A stretch of 64,000 nt of DNA from NCBI GenBank assembly GCA_035514535.1, contig DATKAZ010000042.1, positions 28,916 to 92,915 on the forward strand, in the 5' to 3' direction. Under the pieces are notes generated by a model. It did no database searches, was not told the DNA's origin, and was given only the letters and a program-made list of their open reading frames with translations. Of this stretch, positions 1 to 8,206 are shown piece after piece. The translations under genes were made by a program, and so were the position numbers. The stretch is from XN24 sp035514535 (GTDB lineage Bacteria; Pseudomonadota; Gammaproteobacteria; Steroidobacterales; XN24). Positions within the stretch are counted from its first letter, which is position 1. Every line of letters starts with the position of its first letter.

Positions 1-2971
1 CGATCTCCAGCAGGCGCGCGCCGAGCAGCGGGCGGCGCCAGGCCTCGGCCACGGCCTGCCAGACGACGACGTTCGCCTGCCCGGTCTCGTCCTCCAGCGT
101 CACGAACACCACGCCCTTCGCGCTGCCGGGTCGCTGCCGGTTGATAACGATCCCGGCATAGGCGGTCCGCGCGCCGTGCGGGGCGGCATTGAGTTCGGCG
201 GCGCTCACCAGGCCGTCGTCCGCCAGCCGGTCCCGCAACAGCGCCAGCGGATGGCGGCCCAGCGTCAGGCCCGTGCTGCGGTAATCCGCGACGATATCCC
301 GCCCCTCGGTGGGCGCCCGCAGCAGCGGTACCCCCTCGCGGATACGCGTCTCCCGGAGCAGCGGCAGTGCCGGCTCCACGCCGGCGACGGCCCAGCCGGC
401 ACGGTAGCGGTGACCCGCCAGGGCCGCGAGCGCACCGGCCCGGGCCAGCGCTGCGAGATCGCCGCGATCGAGCTGCGCGCGCCGCGCGAGGTCATCCACG
501 CCGTCGAGGGCGCGAGCCCGCCGCGCCGCCACCAGCCGTTCGGCCCCGGCGGCGGACAGGTCCGCGACCAGTCGCAGCCCCAGACGCACCGCCGGCGCGC
601 CGTCCTCGCGCCGCTCGAGCGTGCAATCCCGGTCACTGCAGCGAACGTCCACCGGGCGCACCTCGACGCCGTGGCGGCGCGCGTCCTGTACCAGCTGTGA
701 CGGTGCATAGAAGCCCATCGGCTGGCTGTTGAGCAGCGCGCACAGGAACGCCGCCGGCTCGTGCCATTTCAGCCAGGCCGAGACATAGACCAGCAGCGCG
801 AAGCTGGCCGAGTGCGACTCGGGGAAGCCGTACTCGCCGAAGCCGAGGATCTGGTGGAAGATCCGCCGCGCGAAGTCTTCCGCATAGCCGCGCTGCTGCA
901 TGCCCTCGATGAGGCGTTGCTCGAAGGAGCCGAGTCCGCCCTTGCGTCGCCAGGCCGCCATCGCGCGGCGCAGTGCGTCGGCCTCGCCCGCGCTGAAGCC
1001 GGCGGCGACGATCGCGAGCTGCATGACCTGCTCCTGGAAGATCGGCACGCCGAGGGTGCGCTCCAGCACCCGGCGCACCTCCTCGTTCGGGTAGCTGACC
1101 GGCTCCTGGCCGTTCCGGCGCCGCAGGTAGGGATGCACCATGTCCCCCTGGATGGGTCCGGGACGGATGATTGCGACCTCGATGACCAGGTCGTAAAAGC
1201 AGCGGGGGCGCAAGCGCGGCAACATGGCCATCTGGGCGCGCGACTCGATCTGGAACACGCCCATGGTGTCCGCCGCCGAGACCATCTCGTACACCGCCGG
1301 GTCCTCCGCAGGCACCGTTGCGAGTGTCCAGTGCTGCCCGCGAAAGTGCCCGATCAGCTCGAAGCCGCGCCGGATCGCGCTCAGCATGCCGAGGCCGAGT
1401 ACGTCGACCTTGATCATGCCGACCGCGTCGAGGTCGTCCTTGTCCCACTGGATCACGGTGCGTTCCGGCATCGCGGCGTTCTCCACCGGCACGAGTTCCT
1501 CAAGGCACTCGTCGGCGATCACGAAGCCGCCCACGTGCTGCGACAGGTGGCGCGGAAATCCGATCAGCTGGCCGGCCAGCACGAGCAGCCGCGCGATCAG
1601 CGGGTTGTCCGGGTCGAAGCCGACATCGCGGAACCGTTGCGGCGAAATCGCCGACTTGCCGTCCCACCACTGCATCGACTTCGCCAGCGTGTCCACCTGC
1701 AGGGGCGCCAGCCCGAGGGCCTTGCCGGCGTCGCGGACCGCGCTGCGCGGCCGGTAGCGGATGACCGTCGCGGCCAGCGCGGCGCGTTGCCGGCCGTATT
1801 TCGCATAGATGTACTGGATGACTTCCTCGCGCCGCTCGTGTTCGAAGTCCACGTCGATGTCCGGCGGCTCGTTGCGCTCCTTCGAGATGAAGCGCTCGAA
1901 CAGCACGGACATGCGCGCAGGATCCACCTCGGTGATCCCCAGGCAGAAACAGACTGCGGAATTCGCCGCCGAGCCGCGTCCCTGGCAGAGAATTCCCAGG
2001 CCGCGCGCATGCGCGACGATGTCGTGCACGGTCAGGAAATAGGCCTCGTAGTCCAGCTCGCCGATCAGCGCGAGCTCGTGCCGCACCGTCCGCTCGACCT
2101 TCGCGGGGGCGCCGCCGGGCCAACGGCGCGCCATCCCCTCCGCCGTCAGCCGCGCCAGCCACGACGACGGCGTCTCGCCGGCAGGGACGAGCTCGGCCGG
2201 GTAGTGCCAGTCGAGTTCGTCCAGCGTGAAGCTGCAGCGCCGCGCGATGCCGGCCGCGGCCGCGAGCAACGCCTCGGGATAGAGTTCCGCGAGCCGTGCG
2301 CGGCTGCGCAGATGACGCTCGCCGTTCGGCAGCAGCCGGCGCCCCAGTGTGTGCAGCGGCGTGTTCAGGCGGATCGCAGCCACGAGATCCTGCAGGGGTC
2401 GCCGGCCGGGCTCGTGCATGTGGACGTCGCCGGCAGCCACCCGCGGCAGGCCGACGCGGCGTCCGAGCGTCTCGAGCGCCGCGAGGCGCGCGGCATCGCG
2501 ACCGCCCGCGAACAGCTCGACGGCAAGCCATGCTCGCCCCGCGAAATGCCCGGCCAGCCAGCACCCGTCCGCCTCGCCGGGCGTCTCGTCCGGCAGCCAG
2601 AGGACGAGGCAGCCTGGCAGGCCGTCCTCCAGGTCCGCGCGTGACAGGCGATACGCGCCCTTCGGCGCCGCGCGCCTCCCCCGCGTGATCAGCCGGCACA
2701 GCCGTCCATAGCCTGACCGGTCGGCCGCCAGCACCACGAGCCGCAAGCCGTCCTCGAGACGCAGCTCGCTGCCGACGACGAGCTTCAGTCCGCATTCGCG
2801 CGCCGCCTCCCAGGCCCGGACGACGCCGGCGACCGAGCACTCGTCGGTGAGCGCGAGCGCCTCGTAGCCGAGCTCAGCGGCGCGCTGCACGAGCTCCGCG
2901 GGATGCGACGCGCCCCGGAGGAAGGTGAAATTGGAGATGCAATGCAGCTCCGCGCAGGCCGGAATGCTCAT
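1..2971 (-). CDS. imuC: Error-prone DNA polymerase ImuC (DnaE2), 3' end cut by window edge
   Basis: This is a C-family DNA polymerase used for SOS translesion synthesis together with ImuA and ImuB. About 990 residues are visible from the ATG at 2971. The protein starts with a PHP-like domain (LHCISNFTFLRGASHP, then ALTDECS). The palm carries the acidic motif PDIDVDF near residue 371, followed by PRHLSQHVGG and the conserved stretch IIRPGPIQG. The reading frame is still open in the C-terminal OB-fold region at position 1, so only a short tail is missing compared with the usual 1,000-1,080 residues. The start overlaps the imuB stop as ATGA, which implies translational coupling. It belongs to the LexA-controlled lexA-imuA-imuB-imuC cassette. 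The identification is secure. Confidence 0.95.
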   Translation of the reverse strand, partial: MSIPACAELHCISNFTFLRGASHPAELVQRAAELGYEALALTDECSVAGVVRAWEAARECGLKLVVGSELRLEDGLRLVVLAADRSGYGRLCRLITRGRRAAPKGAYRLSRADLEDGLPGCLVLWLPDETPGEADGCWLAGHFAGRAWLAVELFAGGRDAARLAALETLGRRVGLPRVAAGDVHMHEPGRRPLQDLVAAIRLNTPLHTLGRRLLPNGERHLRSRARLAELYPEALLAAAAGIARRCSFTLDELDWHYPAELVPAGETPSSWLARLTAEGMARRWPGGAPAKVERTVRHELALIGELDYEAYFLTVHDIVAHARGLGILCQGRGSAANSAVCFCLGITEVDPARMSVLFERFISKERNEPPDIDVDFEHERREEVIQYIYAKYGRQRAALAATVIRYRPRSAVRDAGKALGLAPLQVDTLAKSMQWWDGKSAISPQRFRDVGFDPDNPLIARLLVLAGQLIGFPRHLSQHVGGFVIADECLEELVPVENAAMPERTVIQWDKDDLDAVGMIKVDVLGLGMLSAIRRGFELIGHFRGQHWTLATVPAEDPAVYEMVSAADTMGVFQIESRAQMAMLPRLRPRCFYDLVIEVAIIRPGPIQGDMVHPYLRRRNGQEPVSYPNEEVRRVLERTLGVPIFQEQVMQLAIVAAGFSAGEADALRRAMAAWRRKGGLGSFEQRLIEGMQQRGYAEDFARRIFHQILGFGEYGFPESHSASFALLVYVSAWLKWHEPAAFLCALLNSQPMGFYAPSQLVQDARRHGVEVRPVDVRCSDRDCTLERREDGAPAVRLGLRLVADLSAAGAERLVAARRARALDGVDDLARRAQLDRGDLAALARAGALAALAGHRYRAGWAVAGVEPALPLLRETRIREGVPLLRAPTEGRDIVADYRSTGLTLGRHPLALLRDRLADDGLVSAAELNAAPHGARTAYAGIVINRQRPGSAKGVVFVTLEDETGQANVVVWQAVAEAWRRPLLGARLLEI

Positions 2972-4509
2972 CCGAAGAGGCCGTGCAGGTACCAGCCGGC
3001 CTCGTCCGTCCGTCCAGGCACGCCGGGCCGCTCGCGAAAGATCCACAACCGGGCGCCCGTCGCGGCCCTGGCGACCCAGTAGTCGCGGGTGATCTCGCGG
3101 CCGTCCCACCAGCCGGTCTCAAGCCGCTCGGGCCCGCTCTCGAAGCGCAGCTCGCCGTCGAGCCAGGGCCGGCCCGCGCGACTGCGCAGCGGCCGTGGCG
3201 ACTCCAGCAGCCAGCCGGGCCGCAGTGTGCCGCCGGGCGCAGCCGCAGCAGTGCCGGCGCCCGGCTCGGCGACCCGCCAGGCCTGCTCCGGCCGATGCTC
3301 ATCGAGCAGGCACAGGCCGTGCACGGCCTCGTGACCGAGGCGCGCCCGCAATCGCTCGACGAGACGGACCCCGGCCGTGCCGCCCGACTCGTCGCCAAAC
3401 AGGCCGGCGAGGGCGGGGTCGAACGGTTCACCGGGTTCGGCCTCGAGCGTGACGCCGAGCACCGGCGCCGCCAATGCGAGGCGCTCGAGCCGTGCCGTGA
3501 ACAACGCGCCGAAATGCGCCGCCTCGAGGCCGGGGCTGACGAGGCCGAGCGTCAGCACCGTGGCGGGACGGCGCATGTGCGCGAGCCGGATCGTGAGCAG
3601 GGCGACCGCCCGCTGGCGGGCACGCAGGAAACCCTCGAGCTCGACGAACAGCCCGTGCAGCGCACGCGCCAGGCGTGCCGTATCCGTGGTCTCGGCCGCC
3701 AGTTCCAGTTCGCCCCGGTAGCGCGGCGGCGGACAAAAGGTAGCGCGCGGATCCGCCAGCCGGCCCAGCGCCCGGTCGAGATCGGCGAGCGGCCCCCGGC
3801 CGATCCGGCGCGCAAAGCCGTCCCTGGGCAGGCGCAGGCACTCGGCCAGCGACTCGATCCCGAGGCCGCGCAGGGCCGCCAGGGTCGCCTCCGGCCAGCC
3901 GGTCACCGCCGGTCTCAGCCGGCCGATCCGGCCGGCCAGTGCCGCTGGATCCATCACGGCATCCGCCTCGCCGGCGCGCGCCAGCCACAACGCCGCCAGC
4001 GGCGTCGGCGCCACCGCATCCCGGCAGGCATGACTGCTCGAGCGCAGTGCCGTGCGAATTCGCCGGCGCAGTGCCTCGAGGCCGCCGAACAATCGCAGGC
4101 TGCCGCGCACCTCGAGCAGCAGCGCGGCGGGCGGCACGAGGCTCACGACCGAGGTGAACGCCCCGGCCCAGGCCGCCAGGCGCAAGAGCGTGTCATGCTC
4201 CGCGGCCTCGTCCCGCTCCAGCACCACGAGCCCCGGGCACAACGCGTGCGCCGCGTTCAGCGGCAGGCCCGGTGCCACGCCGTTCTCTGCCGCCGGCGTG
4301 CTGGCCTGCACGACCCGGCCCGCGTGATCCACGATGATCCTGGCGTCCTCGTCGACACATCCGCCGCTGCGCACCTCGAGCGGCAAGCGCGGCAGCCCCA
4401 GGCAAAGCCACAGCGGTAATACGGGCGTGCGCCCGGCGGCATACCCCGCCGCGACGGGCGCCAATGGCCCGGCAGGATCCGGGCGTGCCCGTGCCGTGGC
4501 CGTGTTCAT
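2968..4509 (-). CDS. imuB: Y-family polymerase-like protein ImuB (non-catalytic mutasome hub)
   Basis: ImuB is a Y-family polymerase fold protein of 513 residues. It acts as the adaptor linking ImuC to the beta clamp in mutagenic repair. The N-terminal palm strand reads LWLCLGLPRLPLEV and lacks the acidic metal ligand found in active DinB, so the protein is probably non-catalytic, as known for the family. A helix-hairpin-helix-like stretch (LAALRGLGIESLAECLRLP) follows. A possible clamp-binding motif of the QLxLF type occurs in PALAGLFGDE. The C-terminus (WYLHGLFG) is typical of ImuB. I chose the ATG at 4509 because it overlaps the imuA stop as ATGA. Upstream in-frame residues are antisense to nothing conserved and look like non-coding readthrough. 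Confidence 0.92.
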   Translation of the reverse strand: MNTATARARPDPAGPLAPVAAGYAAGRTPVLPLWLCLGLPRLPLEVRSGGCVDEDARIIVDHAGRVVQASTPAAENGVAPGLPLNAAHALCPGLVVLERDEAAEHDTLLRLAAWAGAFTSVVSLVPPAALLLEVRGSLRLFGGLEALRRRIRTALRSSSHACRDAVAPTPLAALWLARAGEADAVMDPAALAGRIGRLRPAVTGWPEATLAALRGLGIESLAECLRLPRDGFARRIGRGPLADLDRALGRLADPRATFCPPPRYRGELELAAETTDTARLARALHGLFVELEGFLRARQRAVALLTIRLAHMRRPATVLTLGLVSPGLEAAHFGALFTARLERLALAAPVLGVTLEAEPGEPFDPALAGLFGDESGGTAGVRLVERLRARLGHEAVHGLCLLDEHRPEQAWRVAEPGAGTAAAAPGGTLRPGWLLESPRPLRSRAGRPWLDGELRFESGPERLETGWWDGREITRDYWVARAATGARLWIFRERPGVPGRTDEAGWYLHGLFG

Positions 4510-5141
4510 CGCTCGCGCAGGGCGGCGACGGGCAGCGATCTCGACGCCCCGCCGCGATGCCTGGCCAGGCGCAGGCAGGCGCCCCCGGCATCCGCAATCA
4601 GGCTGAGCCGCAACGCCGCTGGCGACGGTGCCCCAAGCGCCGCAGGAGGACGAAACAGGATCAGCGGCGTGCGGCCCCCCTCCGCAGCGAGCTGCAGGCG
4701 TCGCAGGCGGCGCCCGTCCGCCCGCCCGACCCAGGCCAGCACGACCCGGCAACTGCCCGACTGCAGGGCCTGCTCGGTGGCCCAGAGCGTTTCCGCATCA
4801 TCCCCGCCGCGCACCACCAGCACCCCGGCCAGGTCCACGCCGGCCGCCGCGAGCGCCGGCGCATAGGGCAGGAACGGCGGCGAAATCCAGGCTATCCAGG
4901 TGGCCGTACGCGCGCGCCCGGCGTTGGCGAGCCGGGCCAGCAGCGGCATGAACAACGTCAGCTCACCGCTGCCCCAGCACTCCACCGCGACTTCCGTGAT
5001 CATCGCTGCAGGCCAGCCGCCGCCGGGCAGCAGCGCATCGAGTTCCGGGTAGCCGCTGGGCAGCGTCGGCCAGTGTCGCTGCCGGCGCCCCGCCCGCCAT
5101 ATCCGCGGATCCTCCAGCAGTTCCTGCAGCGGTTCAGCCAC
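4506..5141 (-). CDS. imuA: ImuA, RecA/SulA-like mutasome component
   Basis: ImuA is a 211-residue RecA-like fold protein that precedes ImuB in SOS mutagenesis cassettes. The motif LPGGGWPAAMITEV near residues 38-51 is the family hallmark corresponding to the region around a P-loop, here without a canonical GKT. A second recognisable strand is TWIAWISPPFLPYAPAL. The start codon is GTG at 5141. The purine stretch GCGCGAGAAT just upstream, which comes from the left arm of an inverted-repeat element, is the only Shine-Dalgarno candidate. An ATG at 5146 is out of frame. No CTGT-N8-ACAG operator lies directly upstream, so SOS control probably comes by readthrough from the lexA promoter, which is an inference. 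Confidence 0.88.
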   Translation of the reverse strand: MAEPLQELLEDPRIWRAGRRQRHWPTLPSGYPELDALLPGGGWPAAMITEVAVECWGSGELTLFMPLLARLANAGRARTATWIAWISPPFLPYAPALAAAGVDLAGVLVVRGGDDAETLWATEQALQSGSCRVVLAWVGRADGRRLRRLQLAAEGGRTPLILFRPPAALGAPSPAALRLSLIADAGGACLRLARHRGGASRSLPVAALRER

Positions 5142-5145
5142 TTCA

Positions 5146-5280
5146 TTCTCGCGCAGAGACGCGGAGGTGCAGAGAAAAAAAGAGATAAAAAATATTTAAA
5201 ACCATATATTTATATCACTATCTTAATTTTATTTTTATATATCTCTGCGCCCTCTGCACCTCTGCGCCTCCGCGCGAAAA
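5146..5280. repeat. Inverted-repeat (MITE-like) element between lexA and imuA
   Basis: Positions 5146-5175 and 5251-5280 form 30-bp imperfect terminal inverted repeats that match at 25 of 30 positions. They are built from GCAGAGACGCGGAGG-type purine-rich blocks. The core, roughly 5176-5243, is almost pure A/T and stands out sharply from the GC-rich surroundings. There is no coding capacity. The element fills nearly the whole 151-bp gap between lexA and imuA. A related single arm occurs at 52010-52029. It could be a miniature inverted-repeat element, an RNA hairpin modulating readthrough into imuA, or both. Confidence 0.75.
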
Positions 5281-5292
5281 TCCTCTTCTTCC

Positions 5293-5901
5293 TCATGACT
5301 GGCGCACGACGCCCACGACGACGCCTTCGATGACGATGGCCTGCTGGTCGAGGTCCACGCGGATCGGCTCAAAGTCGGCGTTCTCCGGCAGCAGCCAGAC
5401 GATCCTGCCCTCCTGCCGGTAGCGCTTCACGGTGACTTCGTCGTCGAGCCGGGCGACGACGATCTGCCGGCTGCGCACCTCCGGCGTGCGATGCACCGCG
5501 ACCAGGTCGCCGTCGAGGATGCCGGCGTCCTTCATGCTCATGCCGTGCACCTGGAGCAGGTAATGCGGGCGCGGTCTGAACAGGGCCGGGTCGATCTCGT
5601 AACGGCCCTGGATGTGCTCCTCCGCAAGAATCGGGCGTCCCGCCGCGACCCGCCCGACCAGCGGCAAGCCGGCGGCCGCCCGCGGGGACTCCTTGAGGCG
5701 AATGCCGCGGGATGCGCCCGGCACCAGTTCGATGACCCCCTTGCGCGCCAGCGCCCGGAGGTGCTCCTCCGCGGCATTCGCGGAACGGAAGCCGAGCGCC
5801 GTAGCGATCTCCGCACGGGTCGGGGGCATGCCGGAGTCCTCGATGATCTCCCTGACCAGGTCGAGGACCTGGCGCTGTCGCGCAGTCAGCTTGTCTCGCA
5901 T
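5293..5901 (-). CDS. lexA: SOS repressor LexA
   Basis: LexA represses SOS genes and is inactivated by RecA-stimulated self-cleavage. The 202-residue protein has the N-terminal winged helix-turn-helix (PPTRAEIATALGFRS, residues 26-40). The scissile Ala87-Gly88 bond sits in VGRVAAGRP. The serine nucleophile is Ser122 in HGMSMKDAG and the general base is Lys159 in EVTVKRY. The spacing matches E. coli LexA with an offset of three residues. It is the first gene of the imu cassette, with 151 bp to imuA. A LexA box overlaps its own transcription start region, so autorepression is expected. It is divergent from the lipoprotein gene at 6122. Confidence 0.98.
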   Translation of the reverse strand: MRDKLTARQRQVLDLVREIIEDSGMPPTRAEIATALGFRSANAAEEHLRALARKGVIELVPGASRGIRLKESPRAAAGLPLVGRVAAGRPILAEEHIQGRYEIDPALFRPRPHYLLQVHGMSMKDAGILDGDLVAVHRTPEVRSRQIVVARLDDEVTVKRYRQEGRIVWLLPENADFEPIRVDLDQQAIVIEGVVVGVVRQS

Positions 5902-5912
5902 GTCCGGGTCCT

Positions 5913-5964
5913 CTGTGCGGATGAACAGTACATGCGATTATATACAGTATGGCGCCCGCGGCAA
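5913..5964 (-). promoter_or_regulatory. lexA promoter with LexA operator
   Basis: On the minus strand a -35 TTGCCG (5959-5964) and a -10 TATAAT (5937-5942) are separated by 16 bp. Just downstream lies CTGTTCATCCGCACAG (5913-5928 read on the minus strand), an exact CTGT-N8-ACAG LexA box 11 bp from the lexA start codon. A half-site TACTGTATAT overlaps the -10 region. The layout is the classic autorepressed lexA promoter and probably governs imuA, imuB and imuC as well. Confidence 0.85.
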
Positions 5965-6007
5965 GCCCCGCCGGCGCTCGCGCAGCGCCCCGGAATCAGG
6001 CGTTTGC

Positions 6008-6036
6008 TTGCTTGCAAAACCTGCATTCTGTAAATT
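6008..6036 (+). promoter_or_regulatory. Sigma-70-type promoter of the Lpp-like gene
   Basis: TTGCTT (6008-6013) and TAAATT (6031-6036) are spaced by exactly 17 bp, with the start codon about 80 bp downstream. An equally plausible -35 is offset by 4 bp because the TTGC motif is tandemly repeated. AGGGGA before the ATG at 6122 is the likely ribosome binding site. Confidence 0.55.
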
Positions 6037-6121
6037 AGCGAGGCGCTTATGTCGCGGCAGAATGATTCCGCCGTTTTTTCCGCATGCGAGAACCATCGTG
6101 ATCACCAGGGGATTTATATCC

Positions 6122-6427
6122 ATGAAGAAGAACTTGCTGTATGTCGGCGTCGCCATTGTTGCGCTCGGCGTGACAAGTGGCTGTGCCACGAACACGCAGG
6201 ACCTCGACGCCGTGCGCGCCACGGCCGAGCAGGCCCTTAACGAGGCGCGTGCCGCCAAGACCGCAGCCGACGCCGCCCAGGCCGGTTCGGAAGAGGCCAA
6301 GCGCGTCGCCACCAATGCCCAGAACACCGCCAATCGTGCCGCCCAGGCTGCCAGCGAAGCCCAGGCCTGCTGTGCAGCGAACACGGACCGTATCGAGCGG
6401 ATGTTCCAGCGCACAATGTCCAAGTAA
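6122..6427 (+). CDS. Lpp/OprI-like alanine-zipper outer-membrane lipoprotein
   Basis: This is a small abundant-type lipoprotein of 101 residues. A signal peptide ends in the lipobox VTSGC with the lipidated Cys21. The mature part is an alanine-rich heptad coiled coil (repeats of ATAEQALNEA type), as in OprI and Braun's lipoprotein, which trimerise. The last residue is lysine (RTMSK), the position by which Lpp is linked to peptidoglycan by L,D-transpeptidases. An L,D-transpeptidase gene faces it across a terminator, which supports covalent anchoring. Unusual: two adjacent cysteines (Cys83-Cys84) near the C-terminus, absent from OprI. A strong promoter and terminator fit high expression. Confidence 0.88.
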   Translation: MKKNLLYVGVAIVALGVTSGCATNTQDLDAVRATAEQALNEARAAKTAADAAQAGSEEAKRVATNAQNTANRAAQAASEAQACCAANTDRIERMFQRTMSK

Positions 6428-6446
6428 GAGCAGGACGCTCAAAAGG

Positions 6447-6477
6447 AAAGGCCGCAGCTTGCTGCGGCCTTTTTTTT
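6447..6477 (+). terminator. Rho-independent terminator after the Lpp-like gene
   Basis: A perfect 11-bp stem (6447-6457 with 6462-6472) around a CTTG loop is followed by eight T residues. On the opposite strand the stem is followed by TTTCCTTTT, so it may also stop transcription arriving from the L,D-transpeptidase gene. Confidence 0.95.
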
Positions 6478-6514
6478 GGAAGTTTTCGCGCGAAAATCTT
6501 CTCTTCCCGGGCCG

Positions 6515-7447
6515 CTAGGGCTCGAACGCCACCGTCACGCGCCGTACCGGCACCTCGGTCGGCACGCCGCTGGCGGCGGAGAAAATCTCGTCCGCGCGGC
6601 GCCAGTCGATCTCCAGGCCATGACCCTGAGCCGCCTCCCGGAGCAGGTTGGTGAAGCGCATCCGCAATCGCGACTCGCTCTCCTCCTCCAGCGGCGGGTG
6701 AACCTCCACGTACAGCGTATCCGCGGCCCAGCCCACCTTGATCGGCTCGCTGATGATGTGCACCGTCGTGCCGACATCGACCTCCGGGAACAGCTGCTCG
6801 ATGTGCTCCGGGAACATGCGGATGCAGCCGGACGTCACGCGCATGCCGACGCCGTCAGGATTATTGGTGCCGTGGATCAGGTAGGTCGTCAGATTGAGCC
6901 GCATCGCATACGCGCCGAGCGGATTGTCCGGCCCGGGCGGCACGACCCGCGGCAGCGTGTCGCCGCGCTTGGCGTGCTCCTTGCGGATCGATTCCGGCGG
7001 ATACCACGACGGGTTCTCCGCCTTGCTGATGATGCGGTGGCGACCGATCGGCGTATTCCAGTCCATCTTGCCGATACTGATCGGATAGGTGATTACGTGT
7101 GCCCGCTCGCCCTTCTTCGGTTTCGGGAAGTAATACATGCGGTACTCGGGCAGGTTGATCACCAGTCCTTCGCGCAGCCCCGCCGGCAGCACGTAACGCG
7201 TCGGCAGCATCACCCGCGTGCCGACGCCGGGAATCCAGGTATCCACGCCGGGATTCGCCCGCTGCACCTCCTCGTAGCCGACGCTGTAGTCGCGGGCCAC
7301 GTCCAGCAAGGTGTCCTCGTAGCGGGTGTGCACCCAGACGGGCACGCCGACGAGATCCGTGCCCTCGGGCGGCAGCACGAACGTCGCGGCCGTGGCGCCG
7401 GAGCCCAGGGCGAACGACGCCAGCAATACAGCAATGGATCTGATCAT
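6515..7447 (-). CDS. Periplasmic L,D-transpeptidase with LysM-like domain (ErfK/YbiS family)
   Basis: This enzyme forms L,D-crosslinks or attaches lipoproteins to the diaminopimelate of peptidoglycan. It has a signal peptide (IAVLLASFALGSGATAA) and a LysM-like region (DTLLDVARDYSVGYEEVQRA). The YkuD catalytic domain carries the motif IHGTNNPDG...SGCIRM; counting from the GTG at 7453, His is 194 and the catalytic Cys is 210. Size and layout match E. coli YbiS/ErfK. I prefer the ATG at 7447 (310 residues), although a GTG two codons upstream at 7453 is possible. It converges on the Lpp-like lipoprotein gene, whose C-terminal lysine is the expected substrate. That partnership is inferred from known Lpp biology and the neighbourhood. 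Confidence 0.92.
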   Translation of the reverse strand: MIRSIAVLLASFALGSGATAATFVLPPEGTDLVGVPVWVHTRYEDTLLDVARDYSVGYEEVQRANPGVDTWIPGVGTRVMLPTRYVLPAGLREGLVINLPEYRMYYFPKPKKGERAHVITYPISIGKMDWNTPIGRHRIISKAENPSWYPPESIRKEHAKRGDTLPRVVPPGPDNPLGAYAMRLNLTTYLIHGTNNPDGVGMRVTSGCIRMFPEHIEQLFPEVDVGTTVHIISEPIKVGWAADTLYVEVHPPLEEESESRLRMRFTNLLREAAQGHGLEIDWRRADEIFSAASGVPTEVPVRRVTVAFEP

Positions 7448-7598
7448 CGTCACAAGTCGGTTTCCCGGGCGCCCGGCAGGGCTTCTTGCGCCCTATTTTA
7501 CCCGCCGGCGATCCCCGTGCCATGACCCACGTCGAAAAGTCCGGTTGACGCTCCAGCGGGCGGGCCTTAGGCTTCCCGCTTCCGCCGAGGGAGCCGCC

Positions 7599-8141
7599 AT
7601 GAGTCTCAGGATCACTTTCGAACTCAGTGCGAATGACGTGAAGCACTTTCGCGAGGCGATGCGCAAGTCCCGCCGGACCGTGCGCGATGCGGACGACGCC
7701 GACATCATCGACGCGGCCCACACCTTGTTTGCGGACATGGGCAATACGAAGGTGCCCATCTACGTGCGGGAGCGCATCGACCGGCTGCAGGCCCTGACCT
7801 CGATGCTCGACGACAAGGAATGGCCGATCACGAGCGCCGAGCGGGAGCGCGTCCTCGGGGCACTGGTCTACTTCTGCGACCCGGACGATCTCATCCCTGA
7901 CGACATCCCCGGGCTGGGCTTCCTCGACGATGCGATCATGGTTGAACTGGCCGTGCGCGGCCTCAAGCACGAGATCGAGGCCTACCAGGATTTCTGCGAG
8001 TTTCGTCGCAAGTACGACGCCGGGTTTCACCTGCGGCGCAGCCCGAAGGTTCGCACCGAAAAAATGAAGGCCCGGCGCGAGCAGCTGCGCGAGCGGGCCG
8101 CCCGCCGGCGCAACCGGGAAGACCGCCAGCCGGTGCTCTGA
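7599..8141 (+). CDS. DUF1232 (YkvA-type) protein of unknown function
   Basis: A 180-residue protein with a central DUF1232 signature, YFCDPDDLIPDDIPGLGFLDD, around residues 90-110. That is the YkvA-like motif, normally found in small membrane-associated proteins. Here it is embedded in a mainly hydrophilic chain with no clear transmembrane helix. The C-terminus is strongly basic and arginine-rich (REQLRERAARRRNRE), which might bind nucleic acid or acidic partners. GAGGG upstream of the ATG is a good ribosome binding site. The gene lies 65 bp before a ParA-like ATPase on the same strand, so the two may be co-transcribed. I cannot assign a function. Confidence 0.7.
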   Translation: MSLRITFELSANDVKHFREAMRKSRRTVRDADDADIIDAAHTLFADMGNTKVPIYVRERIDRLQALTSMLDDKEWPITSAERERVLGALVYFCDPDDLIPDDIPGLGFLDDAIMVELAVRGLKHEIEAYQDFCEFRRKYDAGFHLRRSPKVRTEKMKARREQLRERAARRRNREDRQPVL

Positions 8142-8206
8142 GCCGCGAGCAGACGGCGCGAGACACTCCCCTCGGCCCACGCGGGACCAGTGATGAGGCC
8201 AGCGCC

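Noticed and set aside
761..2644. 627-residue open frame on the plus strand opposite imuC
   Set aside because: It is antisense to conserved polymerase motifs, is rich in Arg, His, Asp and Glu runs typical of GC-rich shadow frames, and shows no recognisable domain.
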